Positions 17,074-26,021 of a DNA stretch of 64,000 nt are shown one piece after another. Position numbers and translations under genes: made by a program. The stretch's first letter is position 1, and the number at the start of each line of letters is the position of its first letter. This stretch comes from Gemmobacter caeni (lineage in GTDB: Bacteria; Pseudomonadota; Alphaproteobacteria; Rhodobacterales; Rhodobacteraceae), in the NCBI RefSeq assembly GCF_003054195.1, contig NZ_QBKP01000003.1, positions 124,001-188,000 on the forward strand, in the 5' to 3' direction. The notes beneath the pieces are model-generated. The model had not been told where the DNA came from. It saw only the letters and a program-made list of their open reading frames with translations, and searched no databases.

Positions 17074-18273
17074 ATGCTGGCAGGAAAACGTATTCTTCTG
17101 ATCGTCGGCGGCGGAATCGCGGCTTACAAGGCGCTGGATCTGATCCGGCGGCTGCGCGAGCGGGGTGCCAGCGTGCGGGCAGTGATGACGGCGGCGGCGC
17201 AGGAATTCGTGACGCCCTTGTCCGTGGGGGCGCTGACAGCGGATCATGTATTCACCGATCTGTTTGACCGGCAGGACGAACAGGATGTAGGGCATATCCG
17301 GCTGGCGCGTGAGGCCGATCTGGTGGTGGTGGCGCCCGCGACCGCCGATCTGATGGCGAAACTTGCCAACGGTCATGCCAATGATCTGGCGTCTGCCGTC
17401 TTGCTGGCGACGGACAGGCCGGTGCTGCTGGCGCCCGCGATGAACCCGCGCATGTGGGCGCATCCGGCGACACGGCGCAATCGGGTGGTTCTGGCCGGGG
17501 ACGGGGTCTTGTTCATCGGGCCGAACCGGGGCGAGATGGCCGAGGCGGGCGAAGCGGGCGAGGGGCGTATGGCCGAACCCTTGGAGATTGTTGCGGCAGT
17601 CGAGACCGCGCTGGGCGGTGGGCCGTTGGCGGGGCGGCATGTGCTGGTCACTTCGGGGCCGACGCATGAGCCGATTGATCCGGTGCGCTATATCGCCAAC
17701 CGCTCCTCCGGGGCGCAGGGCACGGCCTTGGCGGTGGCGTTGCGAGATCTGGGGGCGGAGGTGACCTTTGTCACCGGCCCGGCAAGTGTGCCGCCACCTG
17801 CGGGGGTGCGGGTTGTACGGGTGGAAACCGCGCGCGAGATGCTGGCGGCGGTGGAGGCGGCGCTGCCGGCTGAGGCCGCGATCTTTGCGGCGGCGGTGGC
17901 GGACTGGCGCGTGGCCAATGCCGGGGTGCAGAAGATGAAGAAGGATGGCTCAGGCCGGGCGCCTGCGCTGGAATTCGCGGAAAATCCCGACATTCTGGCA
18001 ACGGTGTCCCGGCTTGCCGAGGGGCGGCCCAGGCTGGTCGTGGGCTTCGCGGCCGAGACGGAAACCGTGGTGGAGCATGCGACGGCCAAGCGGGCGCGCA
18101 AGGGCTGCGACTGGATCGTGGCCAATGATGTCAGCCCGTCGACCGGCATCATGGGCGGGGCGGAGAATGCAGTGGTCCTGATCACCGGCAAGGGTGCGGA
18201 GGTCTGGCCACGCATGGGTAAGGACGCCGTGGCGCGCCGGCTTGCCGCGCGGATCGCGGCGGCGCTGGGCTGA
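17074..18273 (+). CDS. coaBC: Bifunctional phosphopantothenoylcysteine decarboxylase / phosphopantothenate-cysteine ligase
   Basis: The ATG at 17074 follows GGAGAGG and gives 399 residues; an upstream in-frame start would add 18 residues without conservation. The N-terminal flavoprotein domain (GKRILLIVGGGIAAYKAL, VVVAPATADLMAKLANG, APAMNPRMW) is the decarboxylase. The ligase domain begins near residue 190 (HVLVTSGPTHEPIDPVRYI) and continues through AAVADWRV and KMKKDG. The two make 4'-phosphopantetheine from phosphopantothenate and cysteine on the way to CoA. The stop codon directly abuts that of the convergent gene (TGATCA), leaving no intergenic base. Confidence 0.93.
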   Translation: MLAGKRILLIVGGGIAAYKALDLIRRLRERGASVRAVMTAAAQEFVTPLSVGALTADHVFTDLFDRQDEQDVGHIRLAREADLVVVAPATADLMAKLANGHANDLASAVLLATDRPVLLAPAMNPRMWAHPATRRNRVVLAGDGVLFIGPNRGEMAEAGEAGEGRMAEPLEIVAAVETALGGGPLAGRHVLVTSGPTHEPIDPVRYIANRSSGAQGTALAVALRDLGAEVTFVTGPASVPPPAGVRVVRVETAREMLAAVEAALPAEAAIFAAAVADWRVANAGVQKMKKDGSGRAPALEFAENPDILATVSRLAEGRPRLVVGFAAETETVVEHATAKRARKGCDWIVANDVSPSTGIMGGAENAVVLITGKGAEVWPRMGKDAVARRLAARIAAALG

Positions 18274-19077
18274 TCACTCCACCGGGCAGCCGGTAACTTC
18301 GAGCGCTTCGGTGGCAGACAGCACGGTAAGGCGCAGCTTTGCCGGGTCGAAGCTCAGTGGTGTGCCGCGCGGCGGTTCCATTTCCGCAACAGCGACCAGT
18401 TCGTTGCCCTCCCGACGCACCTCGGTATCCGAGACCCAGAGGCTGCCGCCCGGTTCCATCACCACGGTTTCCGGAGATGTGGCCGCAGGAAGGTGTAACC
18501 GGGCGGTCACCCGAAGGCCGTCCCCGGTGGGGGTAAATTCACAATGCAGCGCCGTCAGCCCGGCCTCGGTGGCGGGGCGGGGTTGTGCGGCCAGCGCGGC
18601 GGTGATCAACCCATCGGGCGCCCCCGGACCTGTCAGGTCGGCGCCGAGTTCCAGTGTGGCGGGCATGCAGATGTCATTGCAGACCCCGAGCTCCATATCC
18701 GCGCGCAGGGACACTGGCCTGCTCGGGTCGGCGGGGGTGATCTCGACCGGCAGCACGACTTCATCGCGGTAGCCGATGGTCTGCATCCCGAGAAAATCGA
18801 ACACTTCGGGGCGCGGCCAATGCACCTTGACCGATCCCAGATTGCTGGAACCCGCCCAGTCAAACACCGGCGGCACTCCGGCATCGCCGGGGCTGCGCCA
18901 ATAGGTCTTCCAGTGCGGCGCAAGGCGCAGATGCAGGGCCGCGAAATGGCGTCCGTCCGCCTCGCGCCAGCCGGGGCGCAGCTCGGCTTGCAGGATGTCG
19001 GCCTGGGTCGGCACCTCGGCCAGGGCTGGCAGGGCGGTCAGGGCGAGCAGGGGGGCGAGGAACGGGCGCATCATCAT
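18274..19077 (-). CDS. Secreted protein with DsbD N-terminal-like (thiol:disulfide interchange) domain
   Basis: The start at 19077 (267 residues) gives a clear signal peptide, MMMRPFLAPLLALTALPALA, cut near AEVPTQ. The mature part has the pattern of the periplasmic alpha domain of DsbD, including a redox-type cysteine pair in GVCNDICMPA. A further cysteine is at the C terminus (VTGCPVE). Unlike DsbD there is no transmembrane or thioredoxin part, so it is a free-standing periplasmic protein. Such proteins are annotated as DsbD-domain proteins. A role in delivering reductant to envelope proteins is plausible but unproven. Confidence 0.75.
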   Translation of the reverse strand: MMMRPFLAPLLALTALPALAEVPTQADILQAELRPGWREADGRHFAALHLRLAPHWKTYWRSPGDAGVPPVFDWAGSSNLGSVKVHWPRPEVFDFLGMQTIGYRDEVVLPVEITPADPSRPVSLRADMELGVCNDICMPATLELGADLTGPGAPDGLITAALAAQPRPATEAGLTALHCEFTPTGDGLRVTARLHLPAATSPETVVMEPGGSLWVSDTEVRREGNELVAVAEMEPPRGTPLSFDPAKLRLTVLSATEALEVTGCPVE

Positions 19078-19247
19078 GGCGCCAAGATAGGCATCGGGGG
19101 CGGAATGCGAAATCACATTCCGGCGACAGTGGCGTGTGCGTGTCCTGCATGCCGCAGGGGCGCGTGCCGGCTGGCGCCGATGTCGGGAACCGGGGGCTTG
19201 AGGCCCGCCGGGCTTCGCGCCATATGATAGGGCGAAGGGAGATCGTC

Positions 19248-19802
19248 ATGGACCTCGCCGGAGCCTTGCTCATCTCGATGCCCGCCATGGGCGATCCGCG
19301 CTTTGAGAAAAGCGTCATCCTGATCTGTGCCCACAGTGACGAGGGCGCGATGGGCCTTATTGTCAACAAACCCTCGCAAGAGCTCGATTTCGCAGGGCTT
19401 CTGGAGCATCTGGAAATCCCTGCAGCGCCAGAGGGGCGTGATATTCGTGTGCATTTCGGCGGGCCGGTGGAAATGGGACGCGGCTTCGTGCTGCATTCCG
19501 CGGATTACCGGGCGGTTGGCGGCACGATGCAGGTGGCGGGCGGTTATGCGATGACCGCGACACTGGACATCCTTCAGGAACTGGCGCAGGGCGGCGGGCC
19601 GCGCGATGCGTTGCTGGCCCTGGGCTATGCGGGCTGGGGGCCCGGGCAGCTTGAGGCTGAAATCGCGCGCAATGACTGGCTGACCACCGAACCGCCGCCA
19701 GGCCTGATCTTCGCGGCCGATGACGGTGGCAAGTGGTCGGCGGCGCTGAAAGCGATGGGAATCGATCCGCTGGTGTTGTCGCCCTCTGCCGGGCGCGCCT
19801 GA
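19248..19802 (+). CDS. YqgE/AlgH family protein
   Basis: The ATG at 19248 is preceded by GAAGGGAG and yields 184 residues, the normal length for this family. The conserved patterns LLISMPAMGDPRFEKSVI near the N terminus, GAMGLIVNKP, then VHFGGPVE and the late GYAGWGPGQLEAEI are diagnostic for UPF0301 (YqgE/AlgH). The protein has no established biochemical activity. The AlgH name comes from alginate regulation in Pseudomonas and does not predict its job here. It is divergent from the DsbD-like gene and convergent with pyrD. Confidence 0.9.
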   Translation: MDLAGALLISMPAMGDPRFEKSVILICAHSDEGAMGLIVNKPSQELDFAGLLEHLEIPAAPEGRDIRVHFGGPVEMGRGFVLHSADYRAVGGTMQVAGGYAMTATLDILQELAQGGGPRDALLALGYAGWGPGQLEAEIARNDWLTTEPPPGLIFAADDGGKWSAALKAMGIDPLVLSPSAGRA

Positions 19803-19813
19803 TCGCCGGGCGA

Positions 19814-19841
19814 CGCAAATTTCTTCTTGAAGAAATTTGCG
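19814..19841. terminator. Bidirectional terminator hairpin between yqgE and pyrD (CGCAAATTT family)
   Basis: CGCAAATTTCTTC (19814-19826) pairs perfectly with GAAGAAATTTGCG (19829-19841), giving a 13-bp stem in the 41-bp gap between two convergent stops. A/T at the stem base provides U-runs on either strand. Near-identical arms occur at 42107-42131. Confidence 0.75.
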
Positions 19842-19843
19842 GC

Positions 19844-20905
19844 TCAGAGCCAGCGGTCGCGCCCGGTGCCGACCGCGCCGGCAAGGGTGGTGAAGCCTTC
19901 TCTGGCCGCGATGGCATCCATTCCGCGCGCGATGCGGGCAGCAAGCGAGATGCCCTCGTACACCATGGCGGTATAGACCTGCACCGCCGTGGCCCCGGCG
20001 CGGATTTTCTCCCACGCCTGTTCCGGGCTGGAGATACCGCCCACGCCGATCAGGGGCAGGCGGCCCTCGGTCAGCGCCGAGAGGCGGGCAAGAACGCGGG
20101 TCGATTTCTCGAACAGGGGGGCACCGGACAGGCCACCCGCCTGATCGCGATGGGGCGAGGCCAGCCCGTCGCGCGACAGGGTGGTATTGGTGGCGATGAT
20201 GCCGCTGATCCCTGATTCCAGCGCGACACCGGCGACGTCTTCCAGTTCGCCCTCTGACAGATCGGGGGCGATCTTCAGGAAAACCGGCACCGGGCGGGCC
20301 AGACCGGCGCGCACCTCCATCACCCCGGCCAGCAGTGCGGCCAGCGCAGCGCGGCCCTGCAGGTCCCGCAGCTTTTCGGTGTTGGGCGAGCTTACGTTGA
20401 CGGTGGCAAAGTCGATATGAGGGCCGCAGGTGGCCAGAACCACGCCGAAATCGGCGGCGCGGTCGGCCGAATCCTTGTTGGCGCCAAGGTTCAGCCCCAC
20501 CGGAACCGGTCCCTTCGGGCGAAGAGCCAAACGCGCCGAGATGGCGCAGGCGCCTTCGTTGTTGAACCCGAAGCGGTTGATCGCGGCGCGGTCCTCGCTC
20601 AGCCGGAACAGGCGCGGTTTCGGGTTGCCGGGCTGCGGGCGCGGTGTGGCGGCGCCCACTTCCAGAAAGCCGAAGCCGGACCGCATCAGCGGGTCCAGCG
20701 CGACGGCATTCTTGTCGAACCCGGCGGCAAGCCCGACCGGGTTGGGCAGAGCCATCCCGGCCAGATCGGTCGCCAGACGCGGCGAGGTTACGACGCCTGG
20801 CAATGGAACAAGCCCGCTGCGCAGCGCGGTCAGCGACAGGCCATGGGCACGCTCGGGGTCACAGCGATGCAGGGCGGCGAGGCCCAGGGTTTCGATCAGG
20901 CTCAA
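19844..20905 (-). CDS. pyrD: Dihydroorotate dehydrogenase (quinone), class 2
   Basis: I place the start at TTG 20905, because the reading [23 protein letters not shown] is the membrane-associating N terminus of class 2 enzymes and the codon overlaps the DUF952 stop (TTGA on the minus strand). This gives 353 residues, normal for the family. The catalytic serine is in [18 protein letters not shown] contacts include GLAAGFDKN and the C-terminal [20 protein letters not shown]. It oxidises dihydroorotate to orotate with quinone in pyrimidine synthesis. It is the second gene of a two-gene unit with DUF952. The TTG start and coupling suggest expression depends on translation of the upstream gene. 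Confidence 0.93.
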   Translation of the reverse strand: MSLIETLGLAALHRCDPERAHGLSLTALRSGLVPLPGVVTSPRLATDLAGMALPNPVGLAAGFDKNAVALDPLMRSGFGFLEVGAATPRPQPGNPKPRLFRLSEDRAAINRFGFNNEGACAISARLALRPKGPVPVGLNLGANKDSADRAADFGVVLATCGPHIDFATVNVSSPNTEKLRDLQGRAALAALLAGVMEVRAGLARPVPVFLKIAPDLSEGELEDVAGVALESGISGIIATNTTLSRDGLASPHRDQAGGLSGAPLFEKSTRVLARLSALTEGRLPLIGVGGISSPEQAWEKIRAGATAVQVYTAMVYEGISLAARIARGMDAIAAREGFTTLAGAVGTGRDRWL

Positions 20906-21240
20906 ATCACGCCCTCGGGGAAGATATGGCCGGAAATGCCCAACGGCAGGGATTTGTCCCACACCACATCGGCAAGGCGGAGAGGTCGGTAAAGATGCGG
21001 GAACAGCGCGCCACCGCGCGAGGCTTCCCATTTCAGGTCGGGGCCGAGGCCGTCGCCCTTGACGGCGACCAGTACGAGATCGCTTTCCGACGCGAACCAT
21101 TTGGCGGCGGTTTCGACCACCTGACCGGCGGTCGAGAAATGGATGAACCCGTCCGCCAGATCGACGGGGGCGCCCGCAGTCTGGCCCGCGGCGCGGAAGG
21201 CATCCCATTCGGGGCGGCGGAAGATCTTGTAGATCAGCAT
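20902..21240 (-). CDS. DUF952 family protein
   Basis: The ATG at 21240 ([15 protein letters not shown]) gives 112 residues; the frame extends five residues upstream but lacks conserved sequence. The motifs DGFIHFS and FPHLYRPL are characteristic of DUF952, a small domain related to glutathione-S-transferase-like or ADP-ribosyl-type folds with no assigned reaction. It overlaps the TTG start of pyrD by four bases. The gene pair is commonly seen in alphaproteobacteria, but the reason is unknown. Confidence 0.85.
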   Translation of the reverse strand: MLIYKIFRRPEWDAFRAAGQTAGAPVDLADGFIHFSTAGQVVETAAKWFASESDLVLVAVKGDGLGPDLKWEASRGGALFPHLYRPLRLADVVWDKSLPLGISGHIFPEGVI

Positions 21241-21249
21241 GTGGCCTGA

Positions 21250-21262
21250 TTGCACCGTGCAA
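21250..21262. promoter_or_regulatory. Palindrome in the DUF952-pyrD / 5'-nucleotidase divergent region
   Basis: TTGCAC-C-GTGCAA (21250-21262) is a perfect 6-bp dyad ten bases upstream of the DUF952 start. It may be an operator or part of the leader. No regulator can be assigned. The remaining 149 bp up to the nucleotidase start hold no gene. Confidence 0.35.
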
Positions 21263-21411
21263 GGCTTTTGGTCAATGCCTGCCGGGCTTGCGCGGAAAAT
21301 TGCTGGTGGTCACGCTGTCGTGATCTTCCTGCGGCAAGGCAGGGCAGAAGGCTTTGACACGCGTCCGCCCACCGCGCAGTCTGGACCGATCAACCTGAGA
21401 GGGAGCTTTGG

Positions 21412-22995
21412 ATGTTCGCACGATTTTATCTTGGCGCAGCGACACTTGCGCTGGGTACAGGCGCCGCGCAGGCCGATTACACGCTGCATATCCTGCACAT
21501 CAATGATTTCCACAGCCGGATCGAGGCCGTCAACAAATACGACAGCACCTGTAGTGCCGAGGAAGCCGCCGAAAATGCCTGTTTCGGTGGCGTTGCGCGG
21601 ATCAAGACCAAGGTGAACGAACTGCGCGACGGGATTCGCGCCGCCGGAGGCAATGTCATCGTGCTGGACGCGGGGGACCAGTCGCAGGGCAGCCTGATGT
21701 TCACCACCTACAAGGGCGATGCCGAGGCCGATTTCATGAAAGAGATCGGATTCGACGCCATGGCGCTGGGCAACCATGAATTCGACAACGGCCCCGAGGG
21801 CGTCGTGCCGTTTCTGGAGCGGGCGGGCGTGCCGGTGATTTCCGGCAATCTGGATTTCAGCCAGAACAATCTGCTTTCGGGCCGGGTGCAGAAGCATCTG
21901 GTTCTGGAAGTTGGGGGCGAGAAGATCGGTATCGTTTCGGCGCTGGCGACCGATACGCCCGAAACCGCCTCGCCGGGGCCGACCGTGATCTTCAGGGATG
22001 ACATCGACAGTCTGAAGGGCGACGTGGCCGAACTGGAGGCGCAGGGCGTCACCAAGATCATCGCGCTGACCCATGTGGGTTACAAGCGCGATCAGGAAAT
22101 CGCGGCCGGGGTGCCCGGTCTTGACGCGGTGGTGGGCGGGCATTCCCATACGCTCCTGTCCAACACCGATGAAAAGGCGGCGGGGCCCTATCCGACCATG
22201 GTCGGCGCGGTGCCGGTGGTCACGGCCTATGCCTATTCGAAATACCTCGGCCATCTGGAACTGACCTTCGACGATGCCGGTGTGCTGAAAGAGGCAAAGG
22301 GCGAACCTGTGCTGCTCGATGCCTCGGTCGTGCCGGATGCGGCGGTCGAGGCCAGGGTGAAGGAACTCGCCGGGCCAATCGAAGAGCTGAAGGGCAAGGT
22401 AGTGGCCGAAACCGCCGAAGCCATCGACGGCTCGCGCGATTCCTGCCGGGCGGTTGAATGCCAGATGGGCAATCTGGTGGCCGAGGCCATGCTGGACCGT
22501 GTGAAGGATCAGGGCGCGCAGATCGCCATTGCCAATGGCGGGGGGCTGCGGGCAGGGATCGACGCCGGCCCCGTGACCATGGGCGAGGTTCTCACGGTGC
22601 TGCCGTTCCAGAACACGCTGTCTACCTTCACCGTCGATGGTGCGACGATTGTCGCCGCGCTGGAAAACGGGGTGAGCCAGATCGAGGAAGGCGCAGGCCG
22701 CTTCGCGCAGGTGGCCGGGCTGAAATACACCTTTGATCCGGCGCAACCCGCAGGCAGCCGCGTCTCGGGCGTGCTGGTGAAGGAGGGCGACGCCTGGGCA
22801 CTCATCGACCCGGCCAAAGACTATCTGGCAGTGACGAACAACTATGTCCGTGGCGGTGGTGACGGCTACAAGATGTTCATTGACGCCAAGAACCCCTATG
22901 ATTTCGGGCCGGATCTGGCGGATGTGACGGCAGATTATCTGGCGAAGAATGCACCCTACACGCCCTTTACCGATGGGCGCATCACCCGCAAGTAA
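21412..22995 (+). CDS. Periplasmic 5'-nucleotidase / 2',3'-cyclic phosphodiesterase family protein
   Basis: The 527-residue protein begins with a signal peptide (MFARFYLGAATLALGTGAAQA). A calcineurin-like metallophosphatase domain follows, with metal motifs HINDFH, DAGDQSQGS, ALGNHEFDNG, THVGY and GGHSHT in order. A 5'-nucleotidase C-terminal domain has NGGGLRAGIDAG and YVRGGGDGY. It releases phosphate and nucleosides from nucleotides in the periplasm. GAGAGGGAG precedes the ATG. It is divergent from pyrD and followed by a 9-bp hairpin, so it is probably monocistronic. The exact substrate (UshA-like, or other phosphoesters) cannot be fixed from the sequence. Confidence 0.9.
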   Translation: MFARFYLGAATLALGTGAAQADYTLHILHINDFHSRIEAVNKYDSTCSAEEAAENACFGGVARIKTKVNELRDGIRAAGGNVIVLDAGDQSQGSLMFTTYKGDAEADFMKEIGFDAMALGNHEFDNGPEGVVPFLERAGVPVISGNLDFSQNNLLSGRVQKHLVLEVGGEKIGIVSALATDTPETASPGPTVIFRDDIDSLKGDVAELEAQGVTKIIALTHVGYKRDQEIAAGVPGLDAVVGGHSHTLLSNTDEKAAGPYPTMVGAVPVVTAYAYSKYLGHLELTFDDAGVLKEAKGEPVLLDASVVPDAAVEARVKELAGPIEELKGKVVAETAEAIDGSRDSCRAVECQMGNLVAEAMLDRVKDQGAQIAIANGGGLRAGIDAGPVTMGEVLTVLPFQNTLSTFTVDGATIVAALENGVSQIEEGAGRFAQVAGLKYTFDPAQPAGSRVSGVLVKEGDAWALIDPAKDYLAVTNNYVRGGGDGYKMFIDAKNPYDFGPDLADVTADYLAKNAPYTPFTDGRITRK

Positions 22996-23018
22996 GGCGG
23001 CTTTCATCTTTGCCTGAT

Positions 23019-23045
23019 CACGCGGCCTCTGCCCGGGGCCGCGTG
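23019..23045 (+). terminator. Terminator hairpin after the 5'-nucleotidase gene
   Basis: CACGCGGCC (23019-23027) pairs with GGCCGCGTG (23037-23045) over a 9-nt loop, followed by TGTCCTTT. It is 24 bases after the stop. Confidence 0.65.
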
Positions 23046-23072
23046 TGTCCTTTGAGGGGCGCCGAATGGCGC

Positions 23073-23086
23073 TTGAATTTGATCAA
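23073..23086 (+). promoter_or_regulatory. FNR/CRP-like dyad upstream of the aminotransferase gene
   Basis: TTGAA-TTTG-ATCAA differs by one base from the FNR consensus TTGAT-N4-ATCAA and contains the 10-bp perfect palindrome TTTGATCAAA (23078-23087). It lies 39 bp before the start codon. Control by an FnrL-type regulator is possible but unproven. Confidence 0.35.
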
Positions 23087-23124
23087 ATCATGCCGCATAA
23101 CCCCGTCATTCTGGAGGATGGACC

Positions 23125-24492
23125 ATGACGGATTCCGTGCGGATCGCTGGGGTTGAGGTGACGCGGCTGCGGGCCATGGCCGCGCGCGAGGCGAAACGCT
23201 ACGCTGCGGCCCGGCCGAAAACCCGCGCGGCGCTGGACGCCGGGGCGGGAGCCTATCTGGGCGATGTGCCGATGCACTGGATGCGGGACTGGCCGATGCC
23301 CTTTCCGATGCTGGTGAAACGGGCCGAGGGCGCACGGCTGACCGACGTTGACGGCTTCCGCATTGACGATTTCTGTCTGGGCGATACCGGCTCGATGTTC
23401 GGCCATTCCCCGGCGCCGGTGGCAAGGGCCATCCGCCGTCAGGCCCGGCGCGGGCTGACCTATATGCTGCCGACCGAAACCGCGCTGGAGGCGGGCGCGC
23501 TGCTGAACCGCCGCTTCGGCCCCTATCGCTGGCAGATCGCCACCACAGCCACCGATGCCAACCGCTTTGCCCTGCGCGTGGCGCGGGCGGTGACGGGGCG
23601 GCCGAAGGTGCTGGTGTTCAACGGCTGCTACCATGGCACCGTGGACGACACGATGATCGAGCTGCGCGACGGTCATACACACGCCCGGCAGGGGCTGGTC
23701 GGGCAGGTCGAGGATCTGTCTCTGGTCGCCGAAGCGGTAGAGTTCAATGATCTTTCCGCCGTGGAGGCCGCGCTGGCCAAGGGCGATATCGCCGCCATCC
23801 TGACCGAGCCGGTAATGACCAATTCCTGCATGGTGCTGCCGCAGGCGGGGTTCCATGACGGGCTGCGCACGCTCAGCCGCCGCTATGGCGCCCTGTTGAT
23901 CATTGACGAGACGCATACGATTTCCTCGGGCCTTGGCGGTTACAGCCGGGTGCATTCGCTGTCGCCCGACATCTTCGTGGCCGGAAAATGCGTGGCGGGC
24001 GGGATGCCCACCGCCGTCTGGGGGATGACGGACGAGGTGGCCGCGCGCTTCGCAGAATATGACGCGCACCGCCCCTCCGGCCATTCCGGTATGGGCACCA
24101 CGCTTTCGGCCAACCCGATGCAATTCGCCTGCCTCAAGGCCAATCTGGCCGAGGTTATGACGCCCGAGGCTTATGCTCATATGGAAAAGGGCGCCGAACG
24201 CCTTTCGGCCGGTCTGCGCCGCGTGATCGAGGCGCACAGAGCCCCCTGGCATGTGGTTCGCGTTGGTGCGCGAGTGGAGTTCATTTGCGCCCCCGGTCCG
24301 CTGACGAACGGCGCCGAAGCCGCGACTGCCCATCAGCCCGAACTGGAAGCGGCCATCCACACCGCGCTGCTGAATCGCGGCAGCCTGATCGCCCCCTTCC
24401 ACAACATGATGCTGGTCAGCCCGGTCACCCGAAAACGCCAGATCGACCGCCTGATTGCCGCCTTCGACGAAATCCTCACCGAATTGTTCTGA
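23125..24492 (+). CDS. Class III aminotransferase (glutamate-1-semialdehyde aminomutase-like fold)
   Basis: This 455-residue PLP enzyme has the PLP-phosphate region GDTGSMFGH, the aspartate that contacts the pyridine nitrogen in LLIIDETHTISSG, and the Schiff-base lysine in FVAGKCVAGGMPTAVWG. That lysine block resembles the hemL/aminomutase branch more than the omega-amino acid transaminases. It is followed after three bases by a glutamine-synthetase-like gene, so the two enzymes likely act on one amine or amino acid. The substrate is not determined. Biosynthetic HemL seems unlikely because of that partner. Confidence 0.82.
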   Translation: MTDSVRIAGVEVTRLRAMAAREAKRYAAARPKTRAALDAGAGAYLGDVPMHWMRDWPMPFPMLVKRAEGARLTDVDGFRIDDFCLGDTGSMFGHSPAPVARAIRRQARRGLTYMLPTETALEAGALLNRRFGPYRWQIATTATDANRFALRVARAVTGRPKVLVFNGCYHGTVDDTMIELRDGHTHARQGLVGQVEDLSLVAEAVEFNDLSAVEAALAKGDIAAILTEPVMTNSCMVLPQAGFHDGLRTLSRRYGALLIIDETHTISSGLGGYSRVHSLSPDIFVAGKCVAGGMPTAVWGMTDEVAARFAEYDAHRPSGHSGMGTTLSANPMQFACLKANLAEVMTPEAYAHMEKGAERLSAGLRRVIEAHRAPWHVVRVGARVEFICAPGPLTNGAEAATAHQPELEAAIHTALLNRGSLIAPFHNMMLVSPVTRKRQIDRLIAAFDEILTELF

Positions 24493-24495
24493 GAC

Positions 24496-25890
24496 ATGAC
24501 CGATACTCACAGCCCCTCCGGCTCGACGCTTGCCGAGGCCGAAGCCTTTCTTGCCGCCCACCCCGAGATTGAAGCCTTCGACATCGTGCTGCACGACGCT
24601 AATGGCATCGGACGCGGCAAGATCATCCGGCGCCACGAATTGCTGTCCTTCTTTAAGGGCGGGCGGCATCTGCCGATCTCGATCCTCGGCCTCGACATCT
24701 GTGGCGAGGATGTGCACGAAACCGGGCTGATCTGGGATCAGGGCGATGGCGACCTGCGGGCCTGGCCGATCCCCGGCACGCTGAAGCCCCTGCACAACAC
24801 CACGCCGCCGCGTGGCGAGGTCTTCATGTCGATGTATGATCTCGACGGCAACAAGATGACCTCGGACCCGCGCCACGCCCTGCAACGGCAGGTCGACGCG
24901 CTGGCAGCCGAAGGATTGCACCCGGCGGGCGCTTTCGAGCTGGAGTTCTTCCTGCTGGCCAATGACCGCGACGCCAATGGCAAGATGGTCCCGGCGCGCG
25001 ACGTGCTGGATGGCCGTCCGTCTTCCAGGACCGAGGTCTATTCGGTCGATCACCTGCACGGGATGCTGCCGCTGTTTTCCGACATCTACGCAGCGGCGGG
25101 GAAGGCGGGGATCACGGCAGAAACCCTGATTTCCGAATATGCCCCCGGCCAGTATGAACTGACGCTGCATTACCGCGAGGATGTGATGCAGGCAGCGGAT
25201 GATCTGATGCGCCTGAAACGCATCGTCCGGGCGCAGGCGCGGGCACATGGCGTGACCGCCTGCTTCATGGCCAAGCCCAACGAGGATTATGCAGGCTCCG
25301 GCATGCATTTCCATGTCTCGATGCAGGATGGCGAAGGCCGCAACGTCTTTGTCGAGGCGGTCGAAGGCCAGTGGTCCGATACTATCCTGCACGCGTTGGG
25401 AGGACTGCGGGCGACCATGGGCGAAAGCATGCTGGTCTTTGCCCCGCACGCAAACAGCTGGCGCCGTTTTGCCGCGCAAAGCTATGCGCCGGTCAGCCCG
25501 ACATGGGGGGTGAACAATCGCTCCGTCGCGTTGCGCATCCCGGCTGGTGACATCCGCGCCCGCCGGATCGAACACCGCCCCGCCGGGGTGGACGCCAACC
25601 CCTATCTGGTCGCCGCCACCGTGCTGGCCGGCATCCGCAAGGGGCTGGCCGAAAAGCTCGACCCCGGCGCGGAAACCACCGGCAACGGCTATGAGGGCGG
25701 GCAGGACGCGCCGCCGATCCCGGTGGACTGGCGTTCTGCAATCGAGGTGGCAAAGGGCTCGGCCTTCCTGAAACAGGCACTGGGCGAGGACATGCACCGC
25801 ACCTTCACCGCGATCAAGGCAGCCGAATATGCCCGCGTTGCGCGCACGGTGTCAGAGGTGGATTTCGACCTTTACCTGCATACGGTCTGA
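24496..25890 (+). CDS. Glutamine synthetase family ligase (gamma-glutamylpolyamine synthetase-like)
   Basis: The 464-residue protein has the glutamine synthetase beta-grasp and catalytic domains: FELEFFLL (metal), SEYAPGQYELTL, then GSGMHFHVSM (ammonia/ATP site) and NRSVALRIP. It lacks the adenylylation region of housekeeping GlnA and begins with a DIVLHDANGIGRGKI block typical of the PuuA-like group. These enzymes glutamylate amines such as putrescine or ethanolamine. Its coupling to the class III aminotransferase supports a catabolic route for an amine. It is the last gene before a palindromic element. Confidence 0.82.
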   Translation: MTDTHSPSGSTLAEAEAFLAAHPEIEAFDIVLHDANGIGRGKIIRRHELLSFFKGGRHLPISILGLDICGEDVHETGLIWDQGDGDLRAWPIPGTLKPLHNTTPPRGEVFMSMYDLDGNKMTSDPRHALQRQVDALAAEGLHPAGAFELEFFLLANDRDANGKMVPARDVLDGRPSSRTEVYSVDHLHGMLPLFSDIYAAAGKAGITAETLISEYAPGQYELTLHYREDVMQAADDLMRLKRIVRAQARAHGVTACFMAKPNEDYAGSGMHFHVSMQDGEGRNVFVEAVEGQWSDTILHALGGLRATMGESMLVFAPHANSWRRFAAQSYAPVSPTWGVNNRSVALRIPAGDIRARRIEHRPAGVDANPYLVAATVLAGIRKGLAEKLDPGAETTGNGYEGGQDAPPIPVDWRSAIEVAKGSAFLKQALGEDMHRTFTAIKAAEYARVARTVSEVDFDLYLHTV

Positions 25891-25923
25891 CCGCCGTCGC
25901 CGCGCCGGGTGGCGCTGTCGGAT

Positions 25924-25995
25924 TTTGAGTATTTGGGCAAGAAGCAAGGGACAGGGCGTGCGCCTTGCCGTTTGCTTCTTGTCAAAATACTCAAA
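25924..25995. repeat. Palindromic intergenic element, second copy of the GAGTATTT stem
   Basis: Between two convergent genes, TTTGAGTATTT (25924-25934), GGG, CAAGAAGCAA (25938-25947), a 24-nt loop, TTGCTTCTTG (25972-25981), TCA and AAATACTCAAA (25985-25995) form a long stem with a 3x3 internal loop. The arms match 16928-16975 exactly, but the loop is longer and contains its own G/C-rich pairing. It probably terminates transcription from both sides. Confidence 0.8.
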
Positions 25996-26021
25996 TTACC
26001 CGGCCGGGGCGCCCCGCGTGG

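Noticed and set aside
23083-25797. Minus-strand open frame of about 900 codons opposite the aminotransferase and ligase
   Set aside because: It is an antisense reading of two well-identified genes. Composition is typical of GC-rich shadow frames and no start context or motif is present.
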